A DNA stretch of 64,000 bases from Kangsaoukella pontilimi (lineage in GTDB: Bacteria > Pseudomonadota > Alphaproteobacteria > Rhodobacterales > Rhodobacteraceae), in the NCBI RefSeq assembly GCF_009830125.1, contig NZ_WUPT01000002.1, positions 744,001 through 808,000 on the forward strand, read 5' to 3'. Numbering within the stretch: position 1 is the first letter of the stretch; the number at the start of each line of letters is the position of its first letter. The notes under the pieces are model-generated. The model did not search any database. It saw nothing but the letters and a program-made list of their open reading frames with translations, and was not told where the DNA came from. A program made the translations under genes and the position numbers. Positions 46,504-55,027 of this stretch are shown here, one piece after another.

Positions 46504-48462
46504 TCAAACATCCAACTCCTCAACAAACCGCGCGTTCTCCTGAATATACTGAAACCGCAGTTCCGGCTTCTTGCCCATCAGGCGCTCCACCAGGTCGCCG
46601 GTTTCGCCGGGTTCGTCCTCGTCGATGGTCACGCGGATCAACGTGCGTGATTTCGGGTCCATCGTCGTCTCTTTCAGGTCCTTGGCGTCCATCTCGCCCA
46701 GACCCTTGAAGCGCTGCACGTCGATCTTGCCCTTGCCGCCGAGACCTTTCGCCAGCGCCGCTTCCTTCGCGGCGTCGTCGGCCACGTAGAGGCGGTTGGC
46801 CCCCTGCGTCAGCCGGTAGAGCGGCGGGCAGGCGAGGTAGAGGTGGCCCTGGTCGATGAGGGGGCGCATCTGGGTGAAGAAGAAGGTCATCAGCAGCGAC
46901 GCGATATGTGCGCCGTCGACATCGGCGTCGGTCATGATGATGACCTTCTCGTAGCGCAGATCGTCGAGGTTGAAGCGGGTGCCGAGGCCGACGCCGAGCG
47001 CCTCGCAGAGGTCGCTGATCTCGGTGTTCGAGCCCAGCTTGGAGGACGCTGCGCCGAGAACGTTCAGGATCTTGCCCTTGAGGGGCAGAAGCGCCTGTGT
47101 CTCGCGGTTGCGGGCGGCCTTGGCCGAGCCACCCGCTGAATCCCCCTCGACGAGAAAGATTTCGGTGCCCTCGCGGGACTTGGCGGTGCAGTCGGTCAGC
47201 TTGCCGGGCAGGCGCAGCTTCTTGGTGGCGCTTTTGCGCTGGGTTTCCTTTTCCTGACGGCGTCTCAGGCGTTCTTCGGCGCGGAGGACGAGGAAATCGA
47301 GGATGGCGCCCGCGGACTTGGTGTCGGCGGCGAGCCAGTTGTCGAAATGGTCGCGGACGGCACCTTCGACCATCTTGGCGGCGGCCTCGGTCGAGAGGCG
47401 GTCCTTGGTCTGGCCCACGAATTGCGGCTCGCGGATGAAGACCGAGACGAGGGCCGAACCGCCCGCGGTCAGGTCCTCGCGGGTGATCTGGCCCGCCTTG
47501 CGGTTGCCCACCAGTTCGCCATAGGCGCGGATGCCCTTGAGGATCGCGGCCCAGAAGCCCGCCTCGTGGGTGCCGCCCTCGGGCGTGGGGACCGTGTTGC
47601 AGTAGGACTGGATGAAGCCGTCGCGGGCAGGGGTCCAGTTGATGGCCCATTCGACCTTGCCGGGCTGGCCGAATTTCTCGTGGAAATCGACGAGGCCCGC
47701 GAAGGGGCGGTCGGCATAGGTGGTGGCGCCGGCGAGGGTTTCCGACAGGTAGTCGGACAGGCCGCCGGGGAAGTGGAACGTGGCCTCGGTGGGCGTCTCG
47801 CCGTCGTCGATCTGGGATTTCCAGCGGATTTCGACGCCGGAAAAGAGATAGGCCTTGGAGCGCGCCATCTTGAAAAGGCGGGCGGGTTTCATCTTGAGAG
47901 AGCCGAAGATCTCGGCGTCGGGATGGAAGGTCACGGTGGTGCCCCGCCTGTTTGGGGCGGCGCCCAGCTTTTCGACCGGACCCTGCGGGATGCCGCGCGA
48001 GAAGGACTGCGCGAAAAGCTCGCGGTTCCGCGCGACCTCGACCCGGAGCGTGTCTGAGAGGGCGTTCACGACGCTGACGCCGACGCCGTGAAGGCCGCCC
48101 GAGGTCTCGTAGGCTTTGCCCGAGAACTTGCCGCCCGCATGGAGCGTGCAGAGGATGACCTCGAGGGCGGACTTGTCGGGGAACTTGGGGTGCGGGTCGA
48201 CCGGGATACCGCGCCCGTTGTCGCGGATCGTGACCGAGCCGTCGGCGTTCAGCTCGACCTCGATCCGGTTGGCGTGGCCTGCGACGGCCTCGTCCATGGA
48301 GTTGTCCAGCACCTCGGCCACGAGGTGGTGAAGCGCGCGTTCATCCGTGCCGCCGATATACATGCCGGGGCGCTTGCGGACGGGTTCGAGACCTTCGAGC
48401 ACCTCGATGGAGGTGGCGTCATAGGTGTCGGACGAGACAGAGGCGAGAAGGTCGTCGGCCAT
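46504..48462 (-). CDS. parE: DNA topoisomerase IV subunit B
   Basis: A 652-aa ATPase subunit of Topo IV, which decatenates chromosomes together with ParC. The GHKL ATPase domain holds YIGGTDERALHHLVAEVLDNSMDEAVAGH and GRGIPVD; the transducer follows; the Toprim domain holds LVEGDSAGGSAK and DADVDGAHI; the C-terminus is MGKKPELRFQYIQENARF. Length is normal. Only the final 18 or so codons have AT-rich third positions, next to the TIR cassette. Confidence 0.96.
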   Translation of the reverse strand: MADDLLASVSSDTYDATSIEVLEGLEPVRKRPGMYIGGTDERALHHLVAEVLDNSMDEAVAGHANRIEVELNADGSVTIRDNGRGIPVDPHPKFPDKSALEVILCTLHAGGKFSGKAYETSGGLHGVGVSVVNALSDTLRVEVARNRELFAQSFSRGIPQGPVEKLGAAPNRRGTTVTFHPDAEIFGSLKMKPARLFKMARSKAYLFSGVEIRWKSQIDDGETPTEATFHFPGGLSDYLSETLAGATTYADRPFAGLVDFHEKFGQPGKVEWAINWTPARDGFIQSYCNTVPTPEGGTHEAGFWAAILKGIRAYGELVGNRKAGQITREDLTAGGSALVSVFIREPQFVGQTKDRLSTEAAAKMVEGAVRDHFDNWLAADTKSAGAILDFLVLRAEERLRRRQEKETQRKSATKKLRLPGKLTDCTAKSREGTEIFLVEGDSAGGSAKAARNRETQALLPLKGKILNVLGAASSKLGSNTEISDLCEALGVGLGTRFNLDDLRYEKVIIMTDADVDGAHIASLLMTFFFTQMRPLIDQGHLYLACPPLYRLTQGANRLYVADDAAKEAALAKGLGGKGKIDVQRFKGLGEMDAKDLKETTMDPKSRTLIRVTIDEDEPGETGDLVERLMGKKPELRFQYIQENARFVEELDV

Positions 48463-48827
48463 GGGGATTCTGCTCTTTTTTGCTTTGCCGCATTAGAGCA
48501 AGCGGCGGGGCCGGGGGCAATGGTCGAGAATGCCGGATCCGGGGTGTGAGATTATGCCTTTTCAGGAAACTAAACGTTTCAGAACTTGAATGTGACGATG
48601 AGAGGAGCAGCTGTGCGAGGCGCTTCGCCAAAGGGTATTGGCCTCAATCATATGAAAACAAACATGTTTCTGAGGCGCTGCGGGTCGCGCCGGTCCGGGC
48701 GCTGTCTGCGTCCGGCGCGTCCGGCGGCGCGTGCCCGGCGCCCATCTTAACCAGTGTTAATCCTTCCCTGATCCTCAGGCCTTCTGTAGCCTCGAGAGAG
48801 TGTAACTGTGTTCTAGTGGGGGACATC
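48463..48827. promoter_or_regulatory. Divergent upstream region of parE and the VPLPA-CTERM gene
   Basis: No gene seen in these 365 bases. Two inverted repeats stand out: GAAAC-TAAAC-GTTTC (48566-48580) and TTAAC-CAGT-GTTAA (48747-48760). GTGGGGGACATC precedes the ATG at 48828, giving the ribosome-binding site of the VPLPA gene. The parE promoter probably lies at the left end. Confidence 0.45.
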
Positions 48828-49541
48828 ATGAAAACTTCTCTGACAGCCGTGGCTGTGGCCGTGGCTTTTGCAGCATCCGCCGGAATGGCGTCTGCAGCGA
48901 CGTATAACTTTAAGGAATTGGCGGACGGATCGGCAGGCGAGTCGGCTTACACCACCTACAGCATCGGTGGCATCGATTTCACGGCGACCCAGAACCTGGA
49001 TTCGGGTGAAGAGGGCGATAACGGCGCGGAAGCCGCCGTCGTCTATCTTGACGCGGGCAACGCTGGCATGGGCGTCTGTGGTTACGCCAACAACATTGGC
49101 CCCAACCCGGAGTCCGGCGCGAATGTCTGCCTGAACGCGGATGGCGGCGGCAATTCCAGCGACGACAGCATCCAGTTTGAGAAAGAGGAAATCCTCTATC
49201 TCTCTGCGACCGATGGCGATGTCGTGCTCGAATCGATCTGGGTCAACTACAACCATGATCGCAATTCGGGCGAATTCGACGCCTGGACCTGGGTGATCGG
49301 TGGCACCACCTATACAAGCGCAGATCTCATTCCGGATACCCTGGGCGACAGCGGTGGCGCGGACTGGCGCATCGATCTCGGGCTGATCATCAGCGACGAG
49401 CCGACTTCGATCTGGATGACCGCTGGCCCGAACTCCTACATCTCGGCCATGTCTGTGTCGGCTGTTCCGCTTCCGGCCGGTGGCCTGCTGCTTCTTGCGG
49501 GTCTGGGCGGTCTGGCCGCGCTGCGTCGCAAGCGCGCCTGA
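48828..49541 (+). CDS. VPLPA-CTERM sorting-domain protein
   Basis: A 237-aa secreted protein. Sec signal MKTSLTAVAVAVAFAASAGMASA (1-23), then a beta-rich, Asp/Gly/Ser-rich body (AVVYLDAGNAGMG, DGGGNSSDDSIQFEKEE), then the C-terminal sorting signal VPLPAGGLLLLAGLGGLAALRRKRA. That signal (VPLPA motif, hydrophobic helix, basic tail) marks substrates of a Rhodobacterial exosortase, which cleaves near VPLPA; the enzyme is not in this window. Function of the body unknown. Confidence 0.9.
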   Translation: MKTSLTAVAVAVAFAASAGMASAATYNFKELADGSAGESAYTTYSIGGIDFTATQNLDSGEEGDNGAEAAVVYLDAGNAGMGVCGYANNIGPNPESGANVCLNADGGGNSSDDSIQFEKEEILYLSATDGDVVLESIWVNYNHDRNSGEFDAWTWVIGGTTYTSADLIPDTLGDSGGADWRIDLGLIISDEPTSIWMTAGPNSYISAMSVSAVPLPAGGLLLLAGLGGLAALRRKRA

Positions 49542-49562
49542 CGCAAACTTCATTCCGGAAAG

Positions 49563-49588
49563 GGCCCGCGCACGCCGCGGGCCTTTTT
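49563..49588 (+). terminator. Terminator after the VPLPA-CTERM gene
   Basis: GGCCCGCG (49563-49570) pairs with CGCGGGCC (49576-49583), followed by TTTTT. The T-run touches the stop codon of the convergent DUF1523 gene. Confidence 0.9.
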
Positions 49589-50214
49589 CATTTCCGGCCG
49601 AAGAGGCGCGAGAAAAACCCGCCAACGCGGTCGCGCGCTATGTCCACGTCTTCTTCGATATCCTCGATCACCGGGTCGATCCGCGCCTGACGGAAATTCC
49701 GCCAGAGCCGCCAGATCGTGGCGCTGATGATTAAGACGATGGTCAGGAAGATGATGTTGAACCAAGGGATCAGCCGTGTGTCCGGCCCGGGGACGGGCTC
49801 GATCGAGGTGGCGTTGGGAAAGATCGAGAAGATCTGCGCGCGCCAGCCATAGTGCCGGACGGCCACCCATGTGGGCGCTGTCTCTGTCGAGACGAGGTTT
49901 CGCGCCTGCGTCTGCAAATCCGCCGTATCGAACTTGAAATAGGGCGGCCAGCCCCAGCCTGTGTCCTCGTTCCGGAAGACCAGCGGCGATCCGTCGGGCT
50001 GGATCGTCTCGATGAAGAACACGTCGCGGTTGACGTTCGAGACCGCATCGCCCGCGCCGGAATTCTGCCAGAAGGTCGAATTCGAGCCGAAGTCCACGCG
50101 CCGCACCTCGGTGTTCACGATGCGCACGATATCGCGGTCGGGCAGGTTGTAGTGAAACACCCCCGCGATGACGAGGAAGACGATGATGCGTGCGGTCCAG
50201 GCGATATATTTCAT
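49588..50214 (-). CDS. DUF1523 membrane protein
   Basis: A 208-aa protein with an N-terminal helix (MKYIAWTARIIVFLVIAGVFHY, 1-22), a periplasmic domain with PDRDIVRIVNTEVRRVDFG and NEDTGWGWPPYFKFDTADLQ, and a second helix near 150-170 (WFNIIFLTIVLIISATIWRLW), ending in an acidic then basic cytoplasmic tail. This matches DUF1523, a Rhodobacterales family of unknown function. No good RBS is visible before the ATG. Confidence 0.85.
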   Translation of the reverse strand: MKYIAWTARIIVFLVIAGVFHYNLPDRDIVRIVNTEVRRVDFGSNSTFWQNSGAGDAVSNVNRDVFFIETIQPDGSPLVFRNEDTGWGWPPYFKFDTADLQTQARNLVSTETAPTWVAVRHYGWRAQIFSIFPNATSIEPVPGPDTRLIPWFNIIFLTIVLIISATIWRLWRNFRQARIDPVIEDIEEDVDIARDRVGGFFSRLFGRK

Positions 50215-50289
50215 GAAGGTAAAGGTGGGCCTTCGGGGCGCCTTCGGCAAGGTCTTTTCCGAGAGCCCGCGCCATGGCAGGGTTCGCCC

Positions 50290-51036
50290 ATGAGACTTGA
50301 GGGAAAGACCGCGATCGTCACCGGAGCCGGCTCGGGCTTTGGCCGGGGCATTGCGCTGGCTTTTGCGCGCGAGGGCGCGGCGGTGATGGTCGTCGATATC
50401 GACAGTGAAGCGGCCTTCGAAGTCGCACGCGAAATCGGCGATACGCGTCTTGCGTGGCGCGCAGATGTCTCCTCGGACCGCGCGGTCGAGGCTATGGCGA
50501 AGAACGCCATGACGCTCTGGGGCCGGATCGACATCCTGGTGAACAATGCAGGGATCACCCACCTGCCGAAGCCTCTGGAAGACGTCTCCGAAGACGAGTT
50601 CGACCGTGTTCTCGCCGTGAATGCCAAATCCGTCTACCTGACCGCCCGCCATATCGTGCCGCTGATGAAAACCGCCGGACGGGGCGCCATCGTCAATATC
50701 GCGTCCACCGCCGGGGTCAGTCCGCGCCCAAGGCTCAACTGGTACAATGCGTCCAAAGGCTGGATGATCACGGCGACAAAGGCGATGGCGGTCGAGCTTG
50801 CGCCCGAGGGTATCCGCGTCAACGCGATCAACCCGGTGGCGGGAGAGACGCCGCTTCTGGCCAGCTTCATGGGCGAGGACACGCCCGAGATGCGGGCGAA
50901 GTTCCTCTCCACCATCCCCGTCGGGCGCTTTTCCACGCCCGAAGACATTGCCGAGGCGGCGGTCTATCTGGCGTCCGATGCGTCCTCGATGGTCACCGGC
51001 GTGGCGCTCGAAGTGGATGGCGGGCGCTGTATATGA
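50290..51036 (+). CDS. Short-chain dehydrogenase/reductase
   Basis: A 248-aa SDR. TGAGSGFG (11-18) binds NAD(P), NNAG at 85-88, catalytic Ser139, Tyr152 and Lys156 (YNASK), and C-terminal DASSMVTGVALEVDGGRCI. An acidic residue after strand 2 (VVDIDS) suggests NAD preference. The substrate is unknown. Its stop overlaps the next gene by 4 bases (ATGA). Confidence 0.92.
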   Translation: MRLEGKTAIVTGAGSGFGRGIALAFAREGAAVMVVDIDSEAAFEVAREIGDTRLAWRADVSSDRAVEAMAKNAMTLWGRIDILVNNAGITHLPKPLEDVSEDEFDRVLAVNAKSVYLTARHIVPLMKTAGRGAIVNIASTAGVSPRPRLNWYNASKGWMITATKAMAVELAPEGIRVNAINPVAGETPLLASFMGEDTPEMRAKFLSTIPVGRFSTPEDIAEAAVYLASDASSMVTGVALEVDGGRCI

Positions 51037-51362
51037 GCGCGCGTGTGCCCGCCCTTCTGACGGTCTATGCGGGCCGCTTCGAAAGCCAGCCGCTGGCCTT
51101 TTCGGCGCTTCTGGATGCGGCGGACAGTCTGCGGATCAAGGTGGACCTCGCCGATGTGGACGTGATCCGCGAGGCGCGCGAGGTGCGGCTGGCGCATTAC
51201 TTCCGCCCCGCCATCGTCGCCCGGATCGAGGCGGCGCGGGGCGAGGACGATACGCTTCTCGTCGCGCGGCCTTCCACCCTTACGGCCCATCCCGGCTTTC
51301 CGCCCCAGGGCGCGCGCGTCCGGCTTCTGGGTCGCTTCGCGGGCGAGGTGGTCGAGGCATGA
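51033..51362 (+). CDS. Unknown 109-aa protein in an SDR/peptidase operon
   Basis: A 109-aa soluble protein: MSARVPALLTVYAGRFESQPLAF, LLDAADSLRIKVDLADVDVIREAREVRLAHYFRPAIVARIEAARG, then LLVARPSTLTAHPGFPPQGARVRLLGRFAGEVVEA. No domain recognised. It overlaps both neighbours by 4 bases, so the three genes are translationally coupled. The charge-rich body and a C-terminal beta-like segment suggest a small binding or accessory protein, but this is a guess. Confidence 0.75.
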   Translation: MSARVPALLTVYAGRFESQPLAFSALLDAADSLRIKVDLADVDVIREAREVRLAHYFRPAIVARIEAARGEDDTLLVARPSTLTAHPGFPPQGARVRLLGRFAGEVVEA

Positions 51363-52330
51363 GGCCGGGGCCGCAGAACGCCATCACCGATGTGCCGGGG
51401 CTGACCGTCGGGCAGGCGTCGGACCGGGCGGCGAAGACCGGGGTCAGCGTCGTGGTGGGCGACCGTCCCATGGTCGCGGGCGTCCATGTCATGGGCGGCG
51501 CGCCCGGCACGCGCGAGACCGACCTTCTCAGCCCGGACGCGACGGTGCCGGGTGTCGATGCGCTGGTCCTGTCAGGCGGCTCGGCTTTCGGCCTCTCGGC
51601 AGCCGAAGGCGTGGTGGCGGGTCTTCGCGCGGCGGGTCGCGGGTTCGAGGCGGCGGGGCATCGTGTGCCGATCGTTCCGGCGGCGATCCTCTTCGACCTC
51701 GCCGCGGGCGGCGGCGCGCGCGCTGACGGCCTCTATCGCCGCCTCGGTCGACAGGCATTCGATGCGCGGGGGCTCGATGTGGCGCTCGGCTCGGAAGGGG
51801 CCGGCACCGGTGCCACGGTGGCGGGCCTCAAGGGCGGGATCGGCACGGCGTCGGCGGTGCTGCCCTCGGGCACGACCGTGGGCGCTCTTGTTGCGGTCAA
51901 TGCGCTCGGTCAGGTGACGGTGGGCGACGGCCCCCACTTCTGGGCGGCCCCCTTCGAGGAGGCGGGCGAATTCGGCGGTCTTGGCCCTGCGACCGCTCCG
52001 GCAGGACCGCCCCGCACGAAACTCGGGCCGATGAACACGACGATCGCCGTGGTCGCAACCGACGCGCGGCTCGACAAGGCCGGCGCCACCCGCCTTGCCA
52101 TCATGTCCCATGACGGCATGGCCCGCGCCATCGTGCCCGCGCATACGCCGCTCGACGGAGACCTCGTCTTCGCCGCCTCGACCGCAGAGCGCGATCTCCC
52201 CGAGGCCGAGCGCCTCCTCCTCGGTCACGCCGCCGCCACCTGCCTCGCCCGTGCCATTGCGCGGGGCGTGTTCAACGCCAGTACGGCCGAGGGCGACGCC
52301 CTGCCCACCTGGGCCGAGACTTTCACCTGA
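51359..52330 (+). CDS. P1-family (S58, DmpA-like) peptidase
   Basis: A 323-aa N-terminal-nucleophile-type hydrolase. NAITDVPGLTVGQASDRAAKTGVSVVVGD, LVLSGGSAFGLSAAEGVVAGLR and a later MNTTIAVVATDARLDKAGATRLAIMSHDGMARAI are the P1 landmarks. DmpA cleaves itself before a Ser; here the matching position is in NTT, so Thr would be the nucleophile. Family members release N-terminal amino acids from peptides or D-/beta-amides. It is the last gene of the SDR operon. Confidence 0.88.
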   Translation: MRPGPQNAITDVPGLTVGQASDRAAKTGVSVVVGDRPMVAGVHVMGGAPGTRETDLLSPDATVPGVDALVLSGGSAFGLSAAEGVVAGLRAAGRGFEAAGHRVPIVPAAILFDLAAGGGARADGLYRRLGRQAFDARGLDVALGSEGAGTGATVAGLKGGIGTASAVLPSGTTVGALVAVNALGQVTVGDGPHFWAAPFEEAGEFGGLGPATAPAGPPRTKLGPMNTTIAVVATDARLDKAGATRLAIMSHDGMARAIVPAHTPLDGDLVFAASTAERDLPEAERLLLGHAAATCLARAIARGVFNASTAEGDALPTWAETFT

Positions 52331-52339
52331 CCCTTTCTT

Positions 52340-52362
52340 CTTGGGAAAAATACTCCCGCCGG
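52340..52362. repeat. Repeat-module copy (reverse orientation)
   Basis: TTGGGAAAAATACTCCCGCC after CTTTCTTC is the inverse of the module seen elsewhere as GGG(A)TATTT plus a GAAGAAG tail. It lies between the P1 peptidase stop and the convergent hydrolase. Confidence 0.5.
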
Positions 52363-52438
52363 AGGCGGAAATCGCCGCGAAGCGGCCCCCCCGCGACGGC
52401 GTGAGCAATTGCGAAGCAATCTCCCGAGCCGGCGCAAT

Positions 52439-53230
52439 TCAGGCCAGCAGGGAGCGGACCAGCGGGCTGTCGGGCGCCTCCAGATCGTCGAGAATGTCGA
52501 AATGGTGCCGCCCGGGCGCGACACGCTCTTCCGCGCCCCAGGCCTCGGCCAGCCAGCGCGCCTGATCGAGAAAGACCGGGCGCTCCTCGGCACCGACCCA
52601 GACGCTGACCGGCACTTCCGGCGCGGGATGCAGAACGGGGCTTTCCGCCTCTGCCTCTGCCGGGTCGAGCCTCAGCCCCTCGTTCATCGCCGTTTCCAGA
52701 AGCGGGCGCAGGTCGGCCACCGGCGAGAGCGGCACGATCCGCCTCAGCCTTTCCCGCACGTCCGGGGCCAGCGCGACGTCGCGGCAGCCCATGCGCGCCA
52801 CCAGATGCCCGCCCGCCGAATGGCCCGTCAGGACGATGGGACCACGCACCAGAGCCGCCGCCGCCGTGACGGCGCCTGCGATGTCGCGGGTGATCTCGGC
52901 AATCCGCGCCTCAGGCGCGAGCCTGTAGGAGGGCATCGCCACGGCCCAGCCGCGCGCGGTCAGCCCGGCGGCGAAATGCGACCAGTACCCCCGGTCGAAG
53001 CGGAGCCAGTAGCCACCATGGACGAAGACCACGAGCCCTTCGGCCGGCCCCGCGGGATGGAAGACATCCAGCCGCTGCCGCTCGTATGCGCCGTAGGAAT
53101 GGTTCAGCCGGGCGCGGCCGACGGCGGCCTCGCGCTCGCGGAAGGCCTGCGCGGCGGTTTCCCACCGTTCGATATAGCCGCCCGCATCGGGGATGAAGTC
53201 GGCATTGGCATAGGCTTGGCTGGCGTCCAT
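52439..53230 (-). CDS. Alpha/beta hydrolase, kynurenine-formamidase-like
   Basis: A 263-aa hydrolase: oxyanion motif FVHGGYWLRFDRGYWSHFAAGL, nucleophile in GHSAGGHLVARM, catalytic His in APGRHHFDILDDL. The HGGYW and preceding QRLDVFHPAG form are typical of arylformamidase-type enzymes, although the substrate cannot be fixed. I start at 53230; an upstream in-frame Met would extend into the gabD promoter. Divergent from the dehydrogenase gene. Confidence 0.85.
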   Translation of the reverse strand: MDASQAYANADFIPDAGGYIERWETAAQAFREREAAVGRARLNHSYGAYERQRLDVFHPAGPAEGLVVFVHGGYWLRFDRGYWSHFAAGLTARGWAVAMPSYRLAPEARIAEITRDIAGAVTAAAALVRGPIVLTGHSAGGHLVARMGCRDVALAPDVRERLRRIVPLSPVADLRPLLETAMNEGLRLDPAEAEAESPVLHPAPEVPVSVWVGAEERPVFLDQARWLAEAWGAEERVAPGRHHFDILDDLEAPDSPLVRSLLA

Positions 53231-53316
53231 CCGGCGGGCCTTTCTTCCGGGGTCACTCGGTCCTATACCGTCAGGCAAATCAGACCGGGCCGCAAGCGCC
53301 CGAAGGGAGACATGCC

Positions 53317-54792
53317 ATGCTCGACACCAAGACCGATCTGACCGCACTTCTGAACGACCCCTCGCTTCTGGAAACCCGCGCCTATCTGGCGGGCGACTGG
53401 ACCGAAGGCACGGGCGGGCGCAGCTTCGAGGTCGTGAACCCCGCGCGCGGCGACGTGATCGCCAGTGTGGCCGATATCGACCGCGGCCAGATCGCCGCCG
53501 CCATCGACCGGGCGCATGCCGCGCAGAAGGACTGGGCGGCGCGGACCGCCAAGGAGCGTGCGAATATCCTGCGCGCCTGGTACGACCTGATGATGGCGAA
53601 TGCCGACGACCTCGCCACGATCCTGACTGCCGAGCAGGGCAAGCCGCTGGCCGAGGCCAAGGGCGAGATCGCCTATGGCGCGTCCTTCATCGAGTGGTTC
53701 GCCGAAGAGGCCAAGCGCGTCTATGGCGAGACGATTCCCGGCCACCAGCCGGACAAGAGGATCACCGTCATCAAGCAGCCCATCGGCGTGGCCGCCGCGA
53801 TCACGCCCTGGAACTTCCCGAACGCCATGATCACGCGGAAGGCGGGACCGGCGCTTGCCGCGGGCTGCGCCTTCCTCGTCCGGCCGGCCTCGCTGACGCC
53901 GCTGTCGGCGCTGGCGCTCGGCGTTCTGGCCGAGCGGGCGGGGCTGCCCAAAGGTATCTTCTCGGTGATCCCCTCGACGGCTTCGTCCGACGTTGGCAAG
54001 GAGTTCTGCGGGAACCCGAAGGTGCGGAAGCTGTCCTTTACCGGTTCGACCGAGGTGGGCCGTATCCTGCTCCGTCAGGCCGCCGACCAGGTCATGAAAT
54101 GCTCGATGGAGCTGGGCGGCAACGCGCCGTTCATCGTTTTCGACGACGCCGATATCGACGCCGCGGTCGAGGGGGCCATCGCCTGCAAGTTCCGCAACAA
54201 CGGACAGACCTGCGTCTGCGCCAACCGTATCTACGTGCAGGACGGCGTCTATGACGCCTTCGCCGAGAAGCTGGCGGCGCGGCTCGGGCAGATGAAGGTG
54301 GGCGACGGGCTGGACGGGGCCGATCTCGGCCCGCTGATCGAGCCCTCTGCCGTCGACAAGGTGCGCGAGCATATCGAGGACGCGACCGCCAAGGGCGGCA
54401 CGGTCTTCTACGGTGGCTCGCCCAGCAATCTGGGCGGTCTCTTCTTCGAGCCGACCATCGTGACCGGGGCCACCCGCGAGATGAAGGTGGCGACGGAAGA
54501 GACCTTCGGCCCCTTCGCGCCACTCTTCCGCTTCAAGGACGAGGACGAGGTGATCGAGTTGGCCAACGACACGATCTTCGGCCTCGCCTCGTATTTCTAT
54601 GCCAAGGATATCAGCCGCGTGACAAAGGTGGCCGAAGCGCTGGAATACGGGATCGTGGGCGTGAACACCGGCATCATCTCGACCGAGGTTGCGCCGTTCG
54701 GCGGGGTCAAGCAGTCGGGCCTTGGCCGCGAGGGGTCGCATCACGGGATGGATGACTATCTCGAGATGAAATACATCTGCACCAGCGTCTGA
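53317..54792 (+). CDS. gabD: NAD(P)-dependent succinate-semialdehyde dehydrogenase-like
   Basis: A 491-aa aldehyde dehydrogenase. Catalytic Glu265 (MELGGNAPFIVF) and Cys299 (NNGQTCVCANR, adjacent Cys301) are present; the C-terminal GVKQSGLGREGSHHGMDDYLEMKY is typical of succinate-semialdehyde dehydrogenases. The NAD-binding Lys of the usual KPA motif is Arg189 here (LVRPASLTP). Succinate semialdehyde is the most likely substrate. Followed by a repeat module, not a gene. Confidence 0.9.
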   Translation: MLDTKTDLTALLNDPSLLETRAYLAGDWTEGTGGRSFEVVNPARGDVIASVADIDRGQIAAAIDRAHAAQKDWAARTAKERANILRAWYDLMMANADDLATILTAEQGKPLAEAKGEIAYGASFIEWFAEEAKRVYGETIPGHQPDKRITVIKQPIGVAAAITPWNFPNAMITRKAGPALAAGCAFLVRPASLTPLSALALGVLAERAGLPKGIFSVIPSTASSDVGKEFCGNPKVRKLSFTGSTEVGRILLRQAADQVMKCSMELGGNAPFIVFDDADIDAAVEGAIACKFRNNGQTCVCANRIYVQDGVYDAFAEKLAARLGQMKVGDGLDGADLGPLIEPSAVDKVREHIEDATAKGGTVFYGGSPSNLGGLFFEPTIVTGATREMKVATEETFGPFAPLFRFKDEDEVIELANDTIFGLASYFYAKDISRVTKVAEALEYGIVGVNTGIISTEVAPFGGVKQSGLGREGSHHGMDDYLEMKYICTSV

Positions 54793-54795
54793 GAG

Positions 54796-54918
54796 GGTTT
54801 GCGCCGGCCTTCGGCCGTCGCGGTGGGGCGATCGCTGACGCGATCGCCATTGGGGGCTCTGCCCCCGCCGCCCTTCGGGCGTCTCCCCCGGGATATTTCG
54901 AAACAGGCGAAGAAGCCG
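54796..54918. repeat. Composite intergenic repeat after gabD
   Basis: Starts with GGTTTGCGCCGGCCTTCGGC, whose reverse complement recurs at about 57848-57880, then GCGATCGC-TGAC-GCGATCGC, GGGGGCTCTGCCCCC, CGCCCTTCGGGCG, the core CCCCCGGGATATTT (54885-54898) and tail CGAAACAGGCGAAGAAGCC. This is the most complete copy of the module. Confidence 0.75.
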
Positions 54919-55027
54919 TGTCGTGTCTCTTGAGGGGGCGGACATGGCGTCAGGCTGGACAGGACGCAAGGTCCGCGCCGCCTGGACCTGGGATCGGTCA
55001 AATGCTGCGACGCCTCCGCCTGCCGTT

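Larger units (their letters stand above)
45530..46555 (-). mobile_element. Putative acquired AT-rich block including the 3' end of parE
   Basis: From about 45.53 to 46.55 kb the DNA is visibly AT-richer (roughly mid-40s % GC by eye) than its flanks. It contains the TIR and membrane-protein genes and the last about 18 codons of parE, which switch to T-ending codons (TTT, TAT, ATT, GTT, TTG, GAT). No integrase, transposase or direct repeat was found. Boundaries are approximate. Confidence 0.55.

Noticed and set aside
48747-48760. TTAACCAGTGTTAA as a CtrA site before the VPLPA gene
   Set aside because: The half-sites TTAA are separated by 6 bases instead of the canonical 7, and no second site supports it.
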